Part shown: piece by piece, positions 53,265 to 62,056 of the stretch
How the letters are laid out: each line of letters starts with the position of its first letter
How positions within the stretch are numbered: position 1 is the stretch's first letter
From: Fervidobacterium sp.
GTDB lineage: Bacteria; Thermotogota; Thermotogae; Thermotogales; Fervidobacteriaceae
Assembly (NCBI GenBank): GCA_026419195.1
Contig: JANZZV010000010.1
Coordinates: 1-64,000, forward strand
Direction: 5' to 3'
DNA length: 64,000 nt
Notes under the pieces: generated by a model
Database searches by the model: none
Seen by the model: the letters and a program-made list of their open reading frames with translations, nothing else
What the model was told of the DNA's origin: nothing
Made by a program: the position numbers and the translations under genes

Positions 53265-54230
53265 ATGGTTTCGATAGAAGATGTTGCTTTGAAAGCAGGA
53301 GTTTCGATTGCTACGGTTTCAAGGGTATTAAATGGAACGGGATACGTTTCTGAAGAAACGGAACTCAAAGTACTTAAAGCAATTAAAGAACTTGGTTACA
53401 AACCGCATTTTTCTGCACAGGCACTTGCAAGAAAAAGAAGCTTTGAAGTTGGGGTAATTATAAGTAGAAGAATACAAGAAATACTTCCAACGGAAATTGG
53501 TATTTTTTACAAGATTATACTAGAAGCCATAGAAAATGCTTCGGTCATGTACAAAATTTCGGTTGAGTTAATGTTGTTAGATGAATGGGACTTTAAAATT
53601 CACCACGATGGATACATAATTGTTGGAAGCGATGCAACGGAAGAGCAGATAACTAAGCTAAGTTCTAAAGCAAAAGTTGTGCTTGTGGATCATTATATAG
53701 ATGGTTTGAGGGTTAATAGCATAGTGAGTGATGGTTACGATGGGGTGTTCTTTATTACAAAAGAACTCATACACAAAGGTTTCAACAGAATTGTTCATTT
53801 ACATGGACCTTTAAAATATTACGGGTTTAGGGATAGATATAACGGATATGTGAGTGCGATGTCAAGATTTGGAAAGTTGCCAATTACGTACGAATACGAT
53901 GATCTACACGAGGATGTTGATAACGTTCTAAGAAAAGTATTGAGAGATTGGATACCAGAGGCAATTATATGTTCTAACGATGTTATTGCTATTAGAACTC
54001 TCAAAAAATTGAGAGAATGGGAATACAAAGTTCCTGAGGATATTAGTGTAATAGGTTTCGATGACATACCAGCTGCTGAAAGGGAAGGATTATCAACATT
54101 TCGTGTGCAAAAATCTGAGCTTGGAATGAATGCTGTGAAAAGAATGTATGAATTACTAACTGGTCAGAGTTTACATCCGTATAAGCAATGTTTGTATACA
54201 CTTTTTGTAAAGAGAAATTCTTCTAAATAA
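53265..54230 (+). CDS. LacI-family transcriptional regulator
   Basis: The N-terminal helix-turn-helix and hinge are typical: SIEDVALKAGVSIATVSRVL followed by NGTGYVSEETELKVLKAI. The C-terminal periplasmic-binding-like domain (about 60-320) has ICSNDVIAIRTLKKL and VIGFDDIP. It should bind the two GTAARCGYTTAC-like sites nearby and respond to a sugar from the imported glycan. ATG 53265 is eight bases after AAGGAG; GTG 53256 would be too close. Confidence 0.95.
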   Translation: MVSIEDVALKAGVSIATVSRVLNGTGYVSEETELKVLKAIKELGYKPHFSAQALARKRSFEVGVIISRRIQEILPTEIGIFYKIILEAIENASVMYKISVELMLLDEWDFKIHHDGYIIVGSDATEEQITKLSSKAKVVLVDHYIDGLRVNSIVSDGYDGVFFITKELIHKGFNRIVHLHGPLKYYGFRDRYNGYVSAMSRFGKLPITYEYDDLHEDVDNVLRKVLRDWIPEAIICSNDVIAIRTLKKLREWEYKVPEDISVIGFDDIPAAEREGLSTFRVQKSELGMNAVKRMYELLTGQSLHPYKQCLYTLFVKRNSSK

Positions 54231-54264
54231 TTGATTCGACTCTATCTGAAGAGGAGGGATTGTT

Positions 54265-55515
54265 ATGAGAAAAGTTTTGACAGTTTTGGTGTTTGGTATG
54301 TTAGTAGGATTGGCTTTGGCTGTTGAACTTGTTTTTTGGACCGCTCCAAATCCATTACAGGAAGAGTTTTGGAAAACCGTCGTGACACAATGGAACAAGA
54401 TGAGACCGGATATACAAATTAAGGTGCAAACTATACCTGCTGCTGGTAGTTCTGAAGAAGCTATACTTACAGCTATTGCAGCTGGAAATGCTCCAGACTT
54501 TTCGGAAAACATATTCAGTGGTTTTGCGGCTCAGCTTGCGGATATTGGAGCTATTTATCCGTTGGATAGCTTTGGAGCAGATTTTCAAAAACTTGTGGAA
54601 ACAAGAAAAATGAAAAATATTATTGAAGGTTGGAAAATCAAAGGCAGGTACTATGTTTTCCCAATTTATTCCAATCCTATGCTATTTTGGTGGAGAGGAG
54701 ACTTACTTAAGAAACTTGGTTACAACAACCCACCGAGAACTTACAGTGATATTTACGAGCTTAGTAAGAAATTTGCAGATGGTAAGACAAAATTCACAAT
54801 GCAAGTAGTTGTGGGACGAAACTGGTGGGACAGATGGTTCGATTTTATCACTTATTACTATGCCGCTTCTGGAGGTAAGCCATATATTGATGTATCAAAA
54901 AGAAGGGTCAATTTTGGTGATGATTTCGGAAAACAGATAGTGCAGTTCATCTATACAATGTTTGAAAAGAAATACACTGCTGTGGAACTAGGAGATAACC
55001 CATTTTACAAAGGAGTAATACTTGGCAAAATTACAGGTCCTTGGGAAGTTAATTGGGCGAAAGAAACATTCCCAAAGGTTGTACCTGAAATTTGGTTCTC
55101 TGCTCCACCTGTTCCTGATAACTATCCGAAGGATAAACCAATTTACACTTTCGCTGACTCAAAGGGATTAGTCATTTATTCAACGTCAAAGTACAAAAAA
55201 GAAGCTTTTGAATTCATATCTTGGGTATTCTCTAACGCACAGAACGATGCATTATGGATAGAAAAGACCAAAATGCCTCCTGCAAGAGAAGACTTAACTA
55301 CAAATCCTCTATTTTCAAAATACATGGAGGACAAATTTTTCAAAGCATATTGCGAATTTGTTCCATATGCAGTACCTCCAGCTTTAATAGACAAAACTAT
55401 CGATATTCAACAAGCTATGACAACACAACTCATAGAACCCTTAATGTATTTGAGAGGTAAACCTCTTGACATCCTTGACAAGGCGGTGAAAGAAATAAAC
55501 AAATTGCTTTTCTAG
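54265..55515 (+). CDS. sugar ABC transporter substrate-binding protein
   Basis: A signal peptide (MRKVLTVLVFGMLVGLALA) precedes a family 1 solute-binding fold with FWTAPNPLQEEFWKTVVTQW, AAGNAPDFSENIFSG and GPWEVNWAKETFPKV. There is no lipobox Cys at the cleavage site, so attachment to the membrane is not obvious; in Thermotogota such proteins can be periplasmic. It delivers an oligosaccharide to the permeases encoded next. Confidence 0.94.
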   Translation: MRKVLTVLVFGMLVGLALAVELVFWTAPNPLQEEFWKTVVTQWNKMRPDIQIKVQTIPAAGSSEEAILTAIAAGNAPDFSENIFSGFAAQLADIGAIYPLDSFGADFQKLVETRKMKNIIEGWKIKGRYYVFPIYSNPMLFWWRGDLLKKLGYNNPPRTYSDIYELSKKFADGKTKFTMQVVVGRNWWDRWFDFITYYYAASGGKPYIDVSKRRVNFGDDFGKQIVQFIYTMFEKKYTAVELGDNPFYKGVILGKITGPWEVNWAKETFPKVVPEIWFSAPPVPDNYPKDKPIYTFADSKGLVIYSTSKYKKEAFEFISWVFSNAQNDALWIEKTKMPPAREDLTTNPLFSKYMEDKFFKAYCEFVPYAVPPALIDKTIDIQQAMTTQLIEPLMYLRGKPLDILDKAVKEINKLLF

Positions 55516-55550
55516 GAACTCATTTATCAACGTAGATTGGACGTGAAAAC

Positions 55551-56435
55551 ATGTCAAATTGTTCAAAACTTGGAAAGAAAGAAAGAATGTTTGGTTATTC
55601 TGTTATATTTCCTTACTTAGCTTACACTGCTATTTTTTGGGGCTATCCGTTTATTTGGATGGTAGTCTTGGCATTTACAAAGTGGAACTACTTTTCAGAA
55701 CCAAAATTTGTATTTTTAAATAACTTCTTTCGTATATTTACCGATAGCTTAGTCATACGGATAGCCCTTAACACTTTGAACTTCCTTGCGTACCTAATAC
55801 CGATGGTATTATTTGCTTCACTACTTTTCGCCATAGCACTGACAAAAGTAAGATTTGGTAAAACATTTATCATGCTCAGTTTTCTTGTTGCGAATGTTTC
55901 ATCAGGAGTTGCTTATTCACTACTATTTTCAAATTTGTTCTCTGTAAATGGACCAATAAACAGGCTTGTAGATGCTTTATTTGGTTTCACAATACCGTGG
56001 TTTAGTAATCCTCAGCTGGCAGTTTTTTCAATATGCTTGATTATAACCTGGAAATTCATAGGATACTATGGACTAATCATTTATGCTGGTCTTCTTTCTA
56101 TACCTCAATCAATTTATGAAGCAGCCCAGCTTGATGGAGCTAACAAGAGAACTATATTTTGGAAAATTACATTGCCGTTACTCAATCCATCGTTAATAAC
56201 AGTTACTGTTCTTGCTGTTACACTTACATTTGGTATCTTTACCGAGCCATACATGATTACTGGTGGAGGACCTATGCAAAGAACGACTACCTTCTTGATT
56301 TACATGTACGATACGGCGTTCAAGCGAATTGATCCATCTTACGCAACAACTGTAGCTATAGTAACTGCGTTAGTAAGTTATGGACTCGTGATGCTTATAA
56401 GAAAAATTTTTGAGAAAGAAGTGGTTTTCGTATGA
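55551..56435 (+). CDS. sugar ABC transporter permease (MalF type)
   Basis: About six membrane helices and the EAA loop EAAQLDGANKRTIFWKIT (about residue 188) identify an inner-membrane permease of the MalF/UgpA type. The stop overlaps the next permease start by four bases (ATGA). Confidence 0.95.
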   Translation: MSNCSKLGKKERMFGYSVIFPYLAYTAIFWGYPFIWMVVLAFTKWNYFSEPKFVFLNNFFRIFTDSLVIRIALNTLNFLAYLIPMVLFASLLFAIALTKVRFGKTFIMLSFLVANVSSGVAYSLLFSNLFSVNGPINRLVDALFGFTIPWFSNPQLAVFSICLIITWKFIGYYGLIIYAGLLSIPQSIYEAAQLDGANKRTIFWKITLPLLNPSLITVTVLAVTLTFGIFTEPYMITGGGPMQRTTTFLIYMYDTAFKRIDPSYATTVAIVTALVSYGLVMLIRKIFEKEVVFV

Positions 56436-57256
56436 AGAAAGAACGAATTATTTCATTAATTGTCACATTTGTACTATTAGGTCTCGCTTTAGTTTGGATT
56501 TATCCATATTTGTGGCTTGTCTTATCATCGTTCAAACCAGCCGAGGATATATATACAACATTTTTACCGAAAAAACTTACGCTTGAACACTATGAATTCA
56601 TTTTCTTTATGGCGAACAAATTCCACAGACCGTTTGTTAGAGCTTTTCTAAATAGTCTTTTTGTTACATCGACAGTTACTTTCTCTGTCGTAGTCACATC
56701 AGCTATATTAGGATATGTCGTATCAAAAATAGATTTTAAAGCAGGTAAATATCTTTTCAATTTCTTGATTTATCAGATGCTTTTCCCAGGATTTATGTTC
56801 ATGATACCGATGTTTATTCTAATAAGAAACCTTGGATGGCTAAATACTTATCAAGCACTTATAGTTCCATCTTTGACAAGTTCTTGGGGCATATTCATGT
56901 TCGCACAAGCTTTCAAAACTATACCAAAAGATTACATAGATGCAGCAAAAATAGATGGAGCAAACAATTTTTGGATCATCTTTAGAATAATGGTACCATT
57001 AAGTAAATCAACGGCTTCAATAGTTGGGATGTTTACCTTTATTGGTACTTGGGATAATTTCTTATGGCCACTTATGGTAATGAAAGATTACGACAGAATG
57101 CCACTTTCAGTCCTACTTGCATCATTTAACCATGAGTATGCAAGTTATGTTGGACCTGTGTTAGCTGGTGCTGTTATACAAACTATCCCTATGGTTTTAA
57201 TCTTTCTTGTGTTAAGAGAGTATTTCTTACAAGGCATATCAATGTCATTAAAATAG
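56432..57256 (+). CDS. sugar ABC transporter permease (MalG type)
   Basis: Six membrane helices and the EAA-like loop DAAKIDGANNFWIIFRI (about residue 169) identify the MalG/UgpE-type partner. No ATPase gene is in this operon, so a shared MsmK/MalK-type ATPase from elsewhere is probably used. Confidence 0.95.
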   Translation: MKKERIISLIVTFVLLGLALVWIYPYLWLVLSSFKPAEDIYTTFLPKKLTLEHYEFIFFMANKFHRPFVRAFLNSLFVTSTVTFSVVVTSAILGYVVSKIDFKAGKYLFNFLIYQMLFPGFMFMIPMFILIRNLGWLNTYQALIVPSLTSSWGIFMFAQAFKTIPKDYIDAAKIDGANNFWIIFRIMVPLSKSTASIVGMFTFIGTWDNFLWPLMVMKDYDRMPLSVLLASFNHEYASYVGPVLAGAVIQTIPMVLIFLVLREYFLQGISMSLK

Positions 57257-57273
57257 GAAGGAGGAGTTTGTGC

Positions 57274-58164
57274 ATGGAGTTAAAGCTTAGGAGACATCCA
57301 CTAAATCCTTTACTTGCACCTGTTTCTGGGCATATTTGGGAAGATAAGTTTGTTTTTAATTGTGCGGTAGTTTACGATGGAGAGTTATTTCATTTACTTT
57401 ACAGGGCGCAAGGTCAAGATATGGTTTCAAGGATTGGCTACGCCGTAAGTACAGATGGTGTACACTTCAATCGACTGGAAAAGCCTGTTTTCTCACCAGC
57501 TTCTCAAGATGAATTATACGGTGTGGAAGATCCCAGGATTACAAAGATAGGTGATAAATATTATATGCTCTATACTGCATATTCTCCAAAAGGTCCAAGA
57601 GTTGCGATGGCATCGACCAAGAATTTCATTACGTGGGAAAGATATGGAATAGTGATAAAAGACGAAATTGACAACAAAGATGCCGCTTTATTTCCAGAAA
57701 AAATAAATGGTAAGTATGTTATGATCCACAGATTTCCCCCTGATATATGGTTTGCATACTCTGATGACTTAGTTAACTGGGGCGAATATGTAAAAATTGC
57801 AGGTCCAAGACAAGGTTACTGGGATAACCTTAAAATAGGGGCTGGTGCTCCGCCAATAAAAACACCATATGGTTGGCTCTTACTTTATCACGGTGTTGAA
57901 GATGCACCAAGACCTATATACAGACTTGGATTCTTGTTGCTTGATTTGAAAGATCCAACAAAAGTGTTGAAAAGAAGCGAAAGTCCGATACTTGAACCAG
58001 AAGAAGAATGGGAAGTCTTCGGTGGTGTACCTAACGTTGTGTTCAGCGATGCAATGGTTGAATACAAAGGTCAATATTACGTTTACTACGGCGCTGCAGA
58101 CAACTATATAGCTCTTGCTACAATAAGTGTTGACGAAGTTATGGAGTGGTGTAAGTCATCATAA
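57274..58164 (+). CDS. GH130 glycoside phosphorylase/hydrolase (beta-mannoside type)
   Basis: The five-bladed propeller family GH130 is recognised from RHPLNPLLAP, FNCAVVYDGELFHLLYRA, YGVEDPRITKIGDKYYMLYT, DKDAALFPEKINGKY-like DNKDAALFPEK, and GGVPNVVFSDAMVEYKGQYYVYYGAAD. Family members mostly phosphorolyse beta-mannosides, with a few hydrolases. The two phosphate-binding basic residues cannot be settled by eye. ATG 57274 follows AAGGAGG by nine bases; TTG 57268 is in frame. Cytoplasmic, acting on the sugar imported by the preceding transporter. Confidence 0.9.
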   Translation: MELKLRRHPLNPLLAPVSGHIWEDKFVFNCAVVYDGELFHLLYRAQGQDMVSRIGYAVSTDGVHFNRLEKPVFSPASQDELYGVEDPRITKIGDKYYMLYTAYSPKGPRVAMASTKNFITWERYGIVIKDEIDNKDAALFPEKINGKYVMIHRFPPDIWFAYSDDLVNWGEYVKIAGPRQGYWDNLKIGAGAPPIKTPYGWLLLYHGVEDAPRPIYRLGFLLLDLKDPTKVLKRSESPILEPEEEWEVFGGVPNVVFSDAMVEYKGQYYVYYGAADNYIALATISVDEVMEWCKSS

Positions 58165-58214
58165 AAAATCTGATATAATTGCTTTAGACATTTTCTCAGA
58201 AAGGGGGAAATTTA

Positions 58215-59636
58215 GTGGACAATTTAAAGATAGGAATAGTTGGTGCTGGTAGTGCAGTTTTTTCTATGAGAATCATCTCAGACTTATGCAAAATCCAGAA
58301 ACTTAATGGCTCACACGTTGTATTAATGGATATCGATGAAAATAGGTTAAGAAATGTTTATATCCTTGCTAATGAACTCTCAAGGGTTTTCGAAGCAAAT
58401 TTGAAAATAGAAACAACAAAAGAATTAAGCAAAGCAATTGAAGGTGCTGATTTTGTAATTAACACTGCTATGGCAGGCGGACACAGCTACCTTGATAAAG
58501 TAAGAGAAATCGGTGAAAAACACGGTTACTACAGGGGTATAGACGCCCAGAATTACAATTTTGTATCAGACTATCTTAATTTAACAAACTGGAATCAATT
58601 TTCATTATTTTTGAAGATTGCGAGAACTATTGAAAAACTTTCACCAAATGCGTGGTATCTCCAAGCGGCGAATCCTGTACTCGAGGGAACAACTCTTGTA
58701 TCAACACAAACTTCTGTGAAAATGGTAGGTTTTTGCCACGGACACTATAGCGTTGAAAACATTGCAGAGCTTATAGGTATTAAAGAATATGAATGGCAAG
58801 TAGCAGGTGTAAACCATGGAATTTGGCTTACAAAATTCACAACAAAGGATGGTAAAGATCTTTATCCGGAGATCGAAAAAAATAGAAACAAAGCAAAACA
58901 CAAGCCATCAACACCTTTCGAAGATCAGCTTGCTCCTGTGGCGTGGGACATGTATGAATTCTATGGTCTATTCCCTATAGGTGATACAGTGAGAAACTCT
59001 ACATGGAAATATCACAGAAACCTCGAAACGAAAATAAAATGGTATGGTGAACCCTGGGGAGGAGCGGACTCAGAACTTGGTTGGAAATGGTATGTCACAC
59101 AATTAAATGCTGTTGTAGATATAATCTCACAATTTGCCCGAGCCATAGAAGATGGAGTAAAATTCGAAAACATAAAAAATTCAGTAAATAATATTCCAGG
59201 GTTGAGCGAAGAGTGGAAAAGTATGGTTGATGAATTACTTGATAGTAGTAAATTAAGTGGTGAGCAACACGTACCTTTTATAGATAGTATAGTTAATGGA
59301 ACAAGAAGAAGATTTGTCGTTAATGTTCTAAACAAAGGGAAAATAAAAGGTATTGATGATGATATTGCAGTAGAAATATGCGCTTGGATAAATGGCGAAA
59401 AATTTGAATATGAAAAAACAGAACTTCCTGAAAGAGTTATCAATTGGTATATAAAACCTCGCACTTTACTTGCTAAACAAGCACTTGAAGCATTCTTAAA
59501 TCAAGATACAAGATTAATTGCCGATATACTTGAACGTGACTGGAGAACAAAGAACTCAGAACAAGTTAAAAAACTAATAGATGAACTATATCCATTTGTT
59601 TTACAAGAAATGAAGAAGATAACAGAAAACGAATAA
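58215..59636 (+). CDS. GH4 family NAD/Mn-dependent glycosidase
   Basis: The N-terminal NAD site reads IVGAGSAVFSMRII, followed by LMDIDENRLRN. The GH4 active-site segments AANPVLEGTT, GFCHGHYS (metal-ligand Cys and CHG subgroup motif) and GVNHGIWLTKF are present. GH4 enzymes cleave glycosides through an oxidation-elimination route with NAD and Mn. The CHG motif occurs in alpha-glucosidase and alpha-glucuronidase/galacturonidase type members, so the sugar cannot be fixed. GTG 58215 follows AAGGGGGA; a TATAAT at 58174 may provide its own promoter. Confidence 0.92.
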   Translation: MDNLKIGIVGAGSAVFSMRIISDLCKIQKLNGSHVVLMDIDENRLRNVYILANELSRVFEANLKIETTKELSKAIEGADFVINTAMAGGHSYLDKVREIGEKHGYYRGIDAQNYNFVSDYLNLTNWNQFSLFLKIARTIEKLSPNAWYLQAANPVLEGTTLVSTQTSVKMVGFCHGHYSVENIAELIGIKEYEWQVAGVNHGIWLTKFTTKDGKDLYPEIEKNRNKAKHKPSTPFEDQLAPVAWDMYEFYGLFPIGDTVRNSTWKYHRNLETKIKWYGEPWGGADSELGWKWYVTQLNAVVDIISQFARAIEDGVKFENIKNSVNNIPGLSEEWKSMVDELLDSSKLSGEQHVPFIDSIVNGTRRRFVVNVLNKGKIKGIDDDIAVEICAWINGEKFEYEKTELPERVINWYIKPRTLLAKQALEAFLNQDTRLIADILERDWRTKNSEQVKKLIDELYPFVLQEMKKITENE

Positions 59637-59646
59637 CCTGATGAGG

Positions 59647-59687
59647 AAAATACTGCCTGAGCATATCGCCTCAGGCAGTATTTTTTA
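59647..59687 (+). terminator. intrinsic terminator of the ABC/GH130/GH4 operon
   Basis: A stem of about 14 bp, AAATACTGCCTGAG with CTCAGGCAGTATTT, is followed by a run of T on the plus strand, eleven bases after the GH4 stop. Confidence 0.92.
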
Positions 59688-60095
59688 TTTTTAGACACTA
59701 TAGAAAAAGTCTATGCTTTTTTCTCATTAAAATACCCAACTTAATGATAAAATACGAGAAAAAAACTAGCGCCAAGGTTATAAAAATCCTCACCGATTTT
59801 ATTTCATTAAAATCCTTATAAAGTTGTGAAGTATGAAACTTGGGATGTGGTCTGTTTTCATTGCACCGATTTTTATATTCCTTTCCTGACTTATCATTAC
59901 TCTTATTGGGAAAATTTAAATTTCTTACGCTTCAAAAAGCTGGAAGATCATTACTCTTTATCTGTAGCACAAACATAAAGGAGAAAATAGAAGCTGAAAC
60001 GGAAAACCAAAAGTTATAGTTTAAACACTTTTAAAAAGCAAAACAATTGTTGGTACCTTTGCACAAAAAGTAGAGATAAACTGATAGAATTAATC

Positions 60096-60194
60096 ATGTC
60101 ATATTACGAAATGTACACAAAAGAATTTGGATTATCCCAGATAGACTTTCGCACTCCTGATGTTAATCTTACAGAAAGATCTGTGAAAGATTAA
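60096..60194 (+). pseudogene. short coding-like fragment, unknown family
   Basis: A 32-codon frame (starting MSYYEMYTKEFGLSQ) ends at TAA 60192-60194, 11 bases before the next small frame. It has no ribosome-binding site. The composition is protein-like, but I do not recognise it; it may be the C-terminal remains of a gene whose front is lost. Confidence 0.3.
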
Positions 60195-60205
60195 GAGGTG
60201 AAGCC

Positions 60206-60379
60206 ATGGTCAAAGTTTTCTTTGATGAAAAAGATAACAAAATAGACATAACTGCAAAATCAAAACCCGAACTTGAAGATTCTACAGCCATGTTTAACAT
60301 AAACAACCTACTGAAAGGTAAAATTTTCTCATTCGTAAAAGACGAATACCTTTACGATGCGGTTTCCAAGAGATTTTGA
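60206..60379 (+). pseudogene. 57-codon frame, probably truncated by frameshift
   Basis: ATG 60206 follows GAGGTG by five bases and encodes MVKVFFDEKDNKIDI onward; the frame stops at TGA 60377-60379. In the +1 frame the sequence continues as RFPRDFDGKVYAGVLQQ before another stop, which suggests a frameshift in a once longer gene. The family is not recognised. It could also be a genuine small protein, since its translation start is good. Confidence 0.4.
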
Positions 60380-61292
60380 CGGTAAAGTATACGCTGGCGT
60401 ACTTCAACAGGTTATATGAAAGGGGTTTTAAAAGTTGAAAAGACAAACATTGTTGTACAACTTCTAATATCCTTGGTGATATCGGTAGTACTGTCTCTAA
60501 TAAGTTTTTCATAGGAATGAAACTGAAAAACCCCCTAATCTAACTATTGATCAAATGTCTCAGTTAAAAAAAGGAGAAAAAGGTGTTTCCTTCTTACTCA
60601 ATCTTGCCATGCATTGTACAGATTAAATAAATAAATAATAGTGATCATAATTGCTTTAAAATCTTGCTTGACAAATCCATAAAACCGTTCGAATTAGAAC
60701 AGATAAATGATTCTCTTAATATAGTATTAAGTATTTAGAACTCTCCATGCACTGACAATTTGATAGATGAAGTTGGCAGTGTCAAAACTAAGAAAAATCA
60801 AAACAAAATAATTGATATTAATGATGAAATGGTCAACTAGTTTGGAATGCAGTTGAATTGTCTTGCACAAAAATGAGTAAATATTTTTTAACATACCTTG
60901 TAAAATTTGATAGTGCCGCTAAGTGTTACAACTTTTCTTTTCAATTCTTTTTTGTCTGACATTTGTTTAATTTATCAAGGACATTATTAATATTTAGTTA
61001 AATTATAATTTAATTTTCGAAAAAAACACAAAGATATTGCTTTTCAGTTTGTTTATGAGTAAAATTAAAATAGGTTCTTAACTTATTTAACATTTTCAAA
61101 CTGTTCAGTGACACGTTTTTTGAAGCAATTTAAGAAAAAGCACAATACAATCACTGTAAATGTTAAACTTGTCACCATCTTTTGATTCTCTTCTAAAAAT
61201 CTGTCAGAAAACTCAATTTTTTGTCAGTCATATAATATGGCATGCAATATGACAAAGATTCATTTGGAAAATATTGAGGAGGGTACTGCTTT

Positions 61293-62042
61293 ATGCAATT
61301 GTGTGTTTATATTGAATTTGACAAATTGAAAATCCCAAGAAATTACAACCACATCTTACAGGCGGTTTTGCTTCGTTGGTTAAATGACGAGAATTATTCC
61401 AGGTTTCTTCATGATATTGGATACAAACACGAAAAAAGGACGTACAAGCTGTTTAGTTTTTCTTCGTTGTATGGAGACTTTCTATCTTTAAAAGAGACGA
61501 ATGAACTTATTTATAGTAATTCCGCTCGATTCATAATAAGTTGTGTTGAAGACAGATTTATGGAGTACTTAGTAGAAAACTTTATAAAACAAGATAATTT
61601 AATTATACTAAATCAAAAAGTTTGTGTTGCCAGAATAGAAGTCTGGGATGATCCTGTAAGTGATAATTTAGTAGTCCGAACAGTCTCGCCTGTGACAATG
61701 TACTCAACTTTTGAAAATGAAAATGGTAAAAAGTTTACTAAATACTACTCTCCAGATGATGTGAGGATGGAAGAAAAGCTTGTGGAGAATATGTATAGAA
61801 AATACATTGCATTTTATAAACAACAGCCAAAGGGTAATATAACAATAAAGCATGTTGGAGTATCTGCTAAAAAAGCAGTAATAAAGTATAAAGGAACGAT
61901 TATTGAAGGATGGAAAACGGACTTTTTGTTAACAGGAGAACCAGAACTAATAAAATTTGCCCTTAATTGTGGACTCGGGTCTAAAAACTCACAGGGATTT
62001 GGTTGTATAGTGAGTAAAGACAGATGGAAGTTTTTGAGTTGA
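61293..62042 (+). CDS. cas6: CRISPR-associated endoribonuclease Cas6
   Basis: The 249-residue protein has the Cas6 tandem ferredoxin-like outline and the C-terminal glycine-rich loop GLGSKNSQGFGCI, which binds crRNA repeat. His residues early in the chain (HILQAVL region, about residue 24) are candidates for catalysis. It processes pre-crRNA. ATG 61293 is ten bases after GAGGAGG. It overlaps the reading frame of, and precedes by 14 bases, the cas8b start, as in type I-B operons. Confidence 0.92.
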   Translation: MQLCVYIEFDKLKIPRNYNHILQAVLLRWLNDENYSRFLHDIGYKHEKRTYKLFSFSSLYGDFLSLKETNELIYSNSARFIISCVEDRFMEYLVENFIKQDNLIILNQKVCVARIEVWDDPVSDNLVVRTVSPVTMYSTFENENGKKFTKYYSPDDVRMEEKLVENMYRKYIAFYKQQPKGNITIKHVGVSAKKAVIKYKGTIIEGWKTDFLLTGEPELIKFALNCGLGSKNSQGFGCIVSKDRWKFLS

Positions 62043-62056
62043 CGGGGGTGTCAAAC

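Larger units (their letters stand above)
59690..61292. other. decayed, mostly non-coding region before the cas operon
   Basis: No intact gene longer than about 60 codons is convincing here. Several short plus-strand stretches look like former coding sequence broken by stops and frameshifts: 60096-60194, 60206-60379 and its frameshifted continuation to about 60415, about 60415-60513 (a hydrophobic stretch), about 60522-60627, and about 60665-60740. No CRISPR repeat, tRNA or transposase end was seen. Two TGTCAG direct repeats (61202, 61222) and a TATAAT (61231) precede cas6 and may be its promoter. Confidence 0.55.

Noticed and set aside
60294-60512. minus-strand 72-codon frame in the decayed region
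   Set aside because: It overlaps better plus-strand coding fragments, and I see no convincing ribosome-binding site for it.
61202-61227. TGTCAG direct repeats as the edge of a CRISPR leader
   Set aside because: Only two 6-base copies and no adjacent repeat-spacer units; more likely promoter-proximal sequence of cas6.
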